In this document: piece by piece, positions 13,183 to 15,955 of the stretch | How the letters are laid out: every line of letters starts with the position of its first letter | How positions within the stretch are numbered: position 1 is the first letter of the stretch | Origin: Candidatus Paenalcaligenes intestinipullorum | GTDB lineage: Bacteria > Pseudomonadota > Gammaproteobacteria > Burkholderiales > Burkholderiaceae_B | Direction of reading: 5' to 3' | Length of the DNA: 15,955 nucleotides | Assembly: GCA_019120675.1 (NCBI GenBank) | Contig: DWUQ01000104.1 | Coordinates: 1 to 15,955, forward strand | Notes under the pieces: model-generated | Told to the model about the DNA's origin: nothing | Databases searched by the model: none | What the model saw: the letters and a program-made list of their open reading frames with translations, nothing else | Translations under genes and position numbers: made by a program

Positions 13183-14298
13183 CTACTTGCCAGCAATAAT
13201 CCCCCCACCAAGGCACACCTCACCGTCGTACAGCACCACTGATTGGCCAGGCGTCACCGCCCATTGCGCTGACTCAAAGCGTAATTGCAAATACCCATCC
13301 CCCTCAACAGCCACAATTTGACACGGTGCATCCGCCTGCCGATACCGTGTTTTGGCTCCAAAAGCCGCATTGAGCTCTGGGGGCGTACCCGCAACCCAGC
13401 TTAAATTTTCAGCGCTTAGAGTCTGACTCAGCAGCCAGGGGTGATCATGGCCTTGCACCACATACAGGGTATTGTTTTCAAGGTCTTTCCGTGCACTGTA
13501 CCAGGCATCAGCGGTACCATCCGCGCGCTGAGTGCCTTTAATGCCACCAATTCCTAAGCCCTTTCGTTGGCCATAGGTATAAAAAGCCAAACCCACATGT
13601 TGCCCCACCACTTGACCCGACTCGGTTTTAATCGGCCCAGGTTGCGTCGGCAAATAACGATTTAAAAATTCGCGAAAAGGCCGCTCACCGATAAAGCAAA
13701 TCCCGGTGGAGTCTTTTTTGCGTGCATTGGGTAGTTGCAGTTCCTGAGCAATACGACGCACCTCTGTTTTGGGCAACTCTCCCAAGGGAAATAACGTTTT
13801 AGCCAACTGGGCCTGATTTAAACGATGTAAAAAATAGCTTTGATCCTTGGTGGCGTCGACACCCTTTAACAGTTGGAACTGCTGCGTACCGCCCTGCTCC
13901 ACAGCTCGCACACGGGCATAATGGCCGGTCGCGATGTGTTCCGCGCCTAAGCTCATGGCATGATCTAAGAACGCTTTAAACTTAATTTCTGCATTACAGA
14001 GCACGTCGGGATTGGGGGTACGGCCCGCAGAGTACTCACGCAGAAATTCAGCAAAAACGCGGTCTTTGTATTCGCTTGCAAAGTTGACGGCTTCGATATC
14101 AATGCCGATTAGATCTGCAACGCTCGCGGCATCTAGCCAGTCTTGCCGCGAGGAGCAATATTCCGAATCGTCGTCATCTTCCCAGTTTTTCATGAACAGG
14201 CCCACCACTTCATAGCCCTGCTGCTTGAGCAGCCAAGCGCTCACCGAGGAGTCAACCCCGCCAGACAACCCGATAACCACTCGGCCTTTTTTACTCAT
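13183..14298 (-). CDS. mnmA: tRNA-specific 2-thiouridylase MnmA
   Basis: Cytosolic enzyme that puts sulfur on C2 of wobble U34 in tRNA-Lys, -Glu and -Gln, using persulfide sulfur relayed by the Tus proteins and ATP to adenylate the base. 371 residues, the family norm. The PP-loop GLSGGVDSSV (10-19) binds ATP; the catalytic C101 lies in NPDVLCNAEIKF and C201 in DSTGICFIGERPF, the Cys pair that forms the transient disulfide and persulfide. The C-terminal beta-barrel contains YTYGQRKGLGIGG and ends LGGGIIAGK. Start at 14298 with AGGATAGGGA upstream. It lies 60 bp after aroG on the same strand with no terminator between, so readthrough from aroG is plausible. Confidence 0.97.
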   Translation of the reverse strand: MSKKGRVVIGLSGGVDSSVSAWLLKQQGYEVVGLFMKNWEDDDDSEYCSSRQDWLDAASVADLIGIDIEAVNFASEYKDRVFAEFLREYSAGRTPNPDVLCNAEIKFKAFLDHAMSLGAEHIATGHYARVRAVEQGGTQQFQLLKGVDATKDQSYFLHRLNQAQLAKTLFPLGELPKTEVRRIAQELQLPNARKKDSTGICFIGERPFREFLNRYLPTQPGPIKTESGQVVGQHVGLAFYTYGQRKGLGIGGIKGTQRADGTADAWYSARKDLENNTLYVVQGHDHPWLLSQTLSAENLSWVAGTPPELNAAFGAKTRYRQADAPCQIVAVEGDGYLQLRFESAQWAVTPGQSVVLYDGEVCLGGGIIAGK

Positions 14299-14358
14299 AA
14301 TCCCTATCCTGCTACTGTGTAATGGGCGCAGCCTTAAAACAACCTGCTGCTAAAAAAC

Positions 14359-15444
14359 TTATTGAGCCGCTAAATCGGCGGTTTGTGCGACCTGTTGTTT
14401 ACGCACACGACGGGCTTGGGCCAAGCGTTCGAGTACCGCTACGGAGCTTTCCCAACCGATGCATCCGTCCGTAATACTTTGACCGTAGGTGGGCGTGACA
14501 TTGGGCTTGAGGTCTTGGCGGCCTTCCACTAAATGGCTTTCGATCATGACACCAAAAATACGCTCATCGCCAGCTTCAATTTGTGCACACACCTCGTCGA
14601 TGACCTCAGGCTGACGGCGGTAGTCCTTGTTGCTGTTGGCATGACTGGCATCAATCATGACACGGGGCAATAAACCTCCTGCAATCATTTCCTGACTGGT
14701 TTTCTCGACGCTTTCTGCATCGTGGTTGGGGGCCTTACCGCCACGCAGAATAATATGGCAGTCTTCGTTGCCTGCAGTCGAAACAATCGCAGAATGCCCA
14801 CCTTTGGTGACGGACAAAAAGTGATGCGGTGAAGCGGCCGCCTTGATCGCATCGACAGCAATACGCGTACTGCCACCCGTACCATTTTTAAACCCTACCG
14901 GACACGACAAGCCAGACGCTAACTCACGGTGAACTTGGCTTTCTGTAGTGCGAGCACCGATAGCTCCCCAAGAAACTAAATCTGCAATATATTGGGGCGT
15001 AATCATATCCAAGAACTCACACCCCGCCGGTAACCCTAAGCTGTTTACTTGCAATAGCAACTGGCGCGCCGTGCGTAAACCCTGATTTATATTGAAGCTG
15101 CCATCTAGATTAGGGTCATTAATTAAGCCTTTCCAACCTACGGTCGTGCGAGGTTTCTCAAAGTACACACGCATAATAATAATCAGATCGTCTGCAAAAC
15201 GTTTGCGCTCGGCATTTAAACGCTGCGCGTACTCCATAGCAGCTTTGGTGTCGTGAATGGAGCATGGCCCAATGATCACGACCAAACGATCGTCCTTGTC
15301 ATGCAAAACATTATGGATCTCGCGGCGGGCATTATGCACCGTATCCGAGACTTCGGTAGAGCAAGGAAACTCGCGCATGACGTGTGCGGGAGGGCTTAAT
15401 TCTTTAATTTCTTTGATACGTAGATCATCCGTATTATGTGACAC
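14359..15444 (-). CDS. aroG: 3-deoxy-7-phosphoheptulonate (DAHP) synthase, AroG-type
   Basis: First step of the shikimate pathway: phosphoenolpyruvate plus erythrose 4-phosphate to DAHP, in the cytosol, metal-dependent and feedback inhibited. The start is a GTG at 15444, with GGAGT (15451-15455) as ribosome-binding site; this gives 361 residues starting MSHNTDDLRIKEIKEL. With this start the metal ligands fall at C61, H268, E302 and D326 and the substrate lysine at K97 (KPRTTVGWKG), the same numbers as in E. coli AroG, which supports the choice. GPCSIHD, GARTTESQ, GFKNGT and ILRGGKAPN are all present. The central sequence (EFLDMITPQY, SVTKGGHSA) is closer to the Phe-sensitive AroG than to AroF, although SNKDYRRQP is AroF-like, so effector specificity is uncertain. 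The C-terminus is about 11 residues longer than in E. coli. An attenuator with a Phe/Tyr leader peptide precedes it. Confidence 0.95.
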   Translation of the reverse strand: MSHNTDDLRIKEIKELSPPAHVMREFPCSTEVSDTVHNARREIHNVLHDKDDRLVVIIGPCSIHDTKAAMEYAQRLNAERKRFADDLIIIMRVYFEKPRTTVGWKGLINDPNLDGSFNINQGLRTARQLLLQVNSLGLPAGCEFLDMITPQYIADLVSWGAIGARTTESQVHRELASGLSCPVGFKNGTGGSTRIAVDAIKAAASPHHFLSVTKGGHSAIVSTAGNEDCHIILRGGKAPNHDAESVEKTSQEMIAGGLLPRVMIDASHANSNKDYRRQPEVIDEVCAQIEAGDERIFGVMIESHLVEGRQDLKPNVTPTYGQSITDGCIGWESSVAVLERLAQARRVRKQQVAQTADLAAQ

Positions 15445-15488
15445 GATTTTACTCCAATAAATAAATGCCCTGAGCACCGTTGCGACAC

Positions 15489-15523
15489 AAAAAAAGCCGC
15501 CCGGCTGTGCTGGCGGCTTTTTT
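15489..15523 (-). terminator. Attenuator terminator upstream of aroG
   Basis: A strong hairpin: GCCGCC (minus strand of 15512-15517) with GGCGGC (15496-15501), 10-nt loop, extended by an A6 tract on one side and a T7 tract on the other. It lies between the leader-peptide stop and the aroG GTG. Its left arm and loop overlap CGCCAGC (15509-15515), which can instead pair with GCTGGCG (15571-15577) inside the leader-peptide gene. Confidence 0.85.
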
Positions 15524-15537
15524 AAGGATTTCGTTTA

Positions 15538-15627
15538 CTATTTTTGATAAGTACGCGTATTCCTTTCCAGCGCCAGCGGCCCCAGAAAAGCAAAATAGTA
15601 AGCGAAAAAATAAGATTGGCTTTGCAT
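15538..15627 (-). CDS. Leader peptide of the aroG attenuator (29 aa, Phe/Tyr-rich)
   Basis: Short frame from ATG at 15627 to TAG at 15538-15540. Its start MQSQS is followed by YFFAYYFAF, seven aromatic residues (three Tyr, four Phe) within nine, then LGPLALERNTRTYQK. Such a cluster just before a terminator and an aromatic amino acid biosynthetic gene is the mark of a ribosome-stalling leader peptide, as in pheL ahead of pheA. No Trp codon occurs, so Phe-tRNA and Tyr-tRNA supply would be sensed. A 1:2 hairpin, CTTTTC with GAAAGG, overlaps the end of the aromatic run. Stalling there would free GCTGGCG (15571-15577) to form an antiterminator with CGCCAGC (15509-15515). The ribosome-binding site is weak (AGGA ten bases upstream) and transcription may start very near the ATG. 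Confidence 0.82.
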   Translation of the reverse strand: MQSQSYFFAYYFAFLGPLALERNTRTYQK

Positions 15628-15636
15628 AATAAATCA

Positions 15637-15666
15637 ATCCTATCACAAGCTTAAAGCCTTCGGCAA
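15637..15666 (-). promoter_or_regulatory. Candidate promoter of the aroG leader transcript
   Basis: TTGCCG (15661-15666), 18 bp, TAGGAT (15637-15642) with TGA directly before it, an extended -10. It would start transcription only about three bases before the leader ATG, so either the leader peptide is read from an almost leaderless RNA or a promoter further upstream is used. Confidence 0.35.
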
Positions 15667-15955
15667 GGCGCATAACGGCTTTATTAGCTCTTTGTTGCAA
15701 ATTCTCTTCGCCTGTTTGCAGGATCACGTAAATTTCTCAGGGCCAGACCTAGTGAGTCATAGCGAGCTGCTCTAAAACGCCCTGTTCATTTTTTAACGCC
15801 AGCCAAAGCAACTGTAAGCAATACAGTGAGTGCCAATTAGGCTTGAAGGGAATACAAACAAGACCAATTAGACCAGCCCATCAAACAACGTAAAAAACCA
15901 ATAACCCCTAACTATGAGCTCAGGCTTCTCAATAGTTAGTGCAAATAACATTTGT
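15667..15955. other. Gene-free region at the right edge
   Basis: About 290 bp with no credible gene on either strand. It holds a 17-bp dyad ACTGTA-N5-TACAGT (15811-15827), an operator-like sequence of unknown owner, and a hairpin at 15908-15939 (CTAACTAT-GAG with CTC-A-ATAGTTAG). On the minus strand the hairpin is followed by GGGGTTATTGG and six T residues. It could be the terminator of a minus-strand gene lying beyond the window. Confidence 0.45.

Noticed and set aside
15449..15727. 92-codon minus-strand frame upstream of aroG
   Set aside because: It runs through the leader-peptide gene in another frame and through the attenuator terminator; it has no ribosome-binding site and its sequence is better explained by the attenuator.
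15811..15827. LexA-box-like or TyrR-box-like dyad ACTGTA-N5-TACAGT
   Set aside because: LexA sites need CTG-N10-CAG and this has N9; TyrR boxes need TGTA-N10-TACA and this has N5. Kept only as an unassigned dyad.
15912..15955. Start of a plus-strand gene at ATG 15914 running off the edge
   Set aside because: No ribosome-binding site, lies inside a hairpin, and too short to judge.

Overview
The window looks like chromosomal DNA from a gammaproteobacterium. PurB, MnmA, AroG and the short RibA all read as gammaproteobacterial types, and the intergenic control signals are Gram-negative in style (sigma70-like boxes, Shine-Dalgarno sites, a CueR-type promoter, a manganese riboswitch, a peptide-leader attenuator). 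Base composition is balanced. I see no mobile element, phage gene, CRISPR array, tRNA or rRNA. A marine Oceanospirillales-like relative is my guess, held with low confidence.

Layout. 1-1860: 5' part of a copper-exporting P-type ATPase (copA, minus strand, cut by the window edge) behind a CueR-like promoter. 1890-2784: tenA and a tiny lipoprotein gene, both minus. 3131-3397: a small orphan gene on the plus strand, converging on a two-gene minus-strand cluster (3387-5549) that encodes a periplasmic rhodanese followed by a YeeE/YedE sulfur permease. 5550-5879: gene-free, with repeats and a palindrome. 5880-7136: a natural SpeD-SpeE fusion that makes spermidine in one polypeptide. 7396-8134: a TMEM165/MneA-type manganese exporter under a yybP-ykoY Mn2+ riboswitch. 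8312-8935: azoR (plus), overlapping tail to tail with ribA (minus, 8915-9577). 9764-10561: a two-domain lipoprotein (plus), tail to tail with purB (minus). 12125-13166: a small orphan protein and a GST-family protein (plus). 13183-15444: mnmA and aroG (minus). 15489-15627: a Phe/Tyr leader-peptide attenuator ahead of aroG.

How the genes relate. Most are housekeeping or stress/metal functions with no single shared pathway. The clear functional unit is the rhodanese plus permease pair, which probably handles thiosulfate or sulfane sulfur at the envelope. Copper and manganese export genes each carry their own metal-responsive control element.

The most notable theme is cis-acting RNA control on the minus strand. 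aroG has a textbook attenuator whose leader peptide is rich in Phe and Tyr. mneA has a recognisable riboswitch whose 3' arm can pair with the ribosome-binding site. ribA has an unrecognised leader with three mutually competing arms followed by a terminator-like hairpin. The speD-speE fusion has a terminator-like hairpin in its 5' leader. The ribA leader is the best candidate for something not yet described. All of these come from reading by eye; no folding or database search was run.
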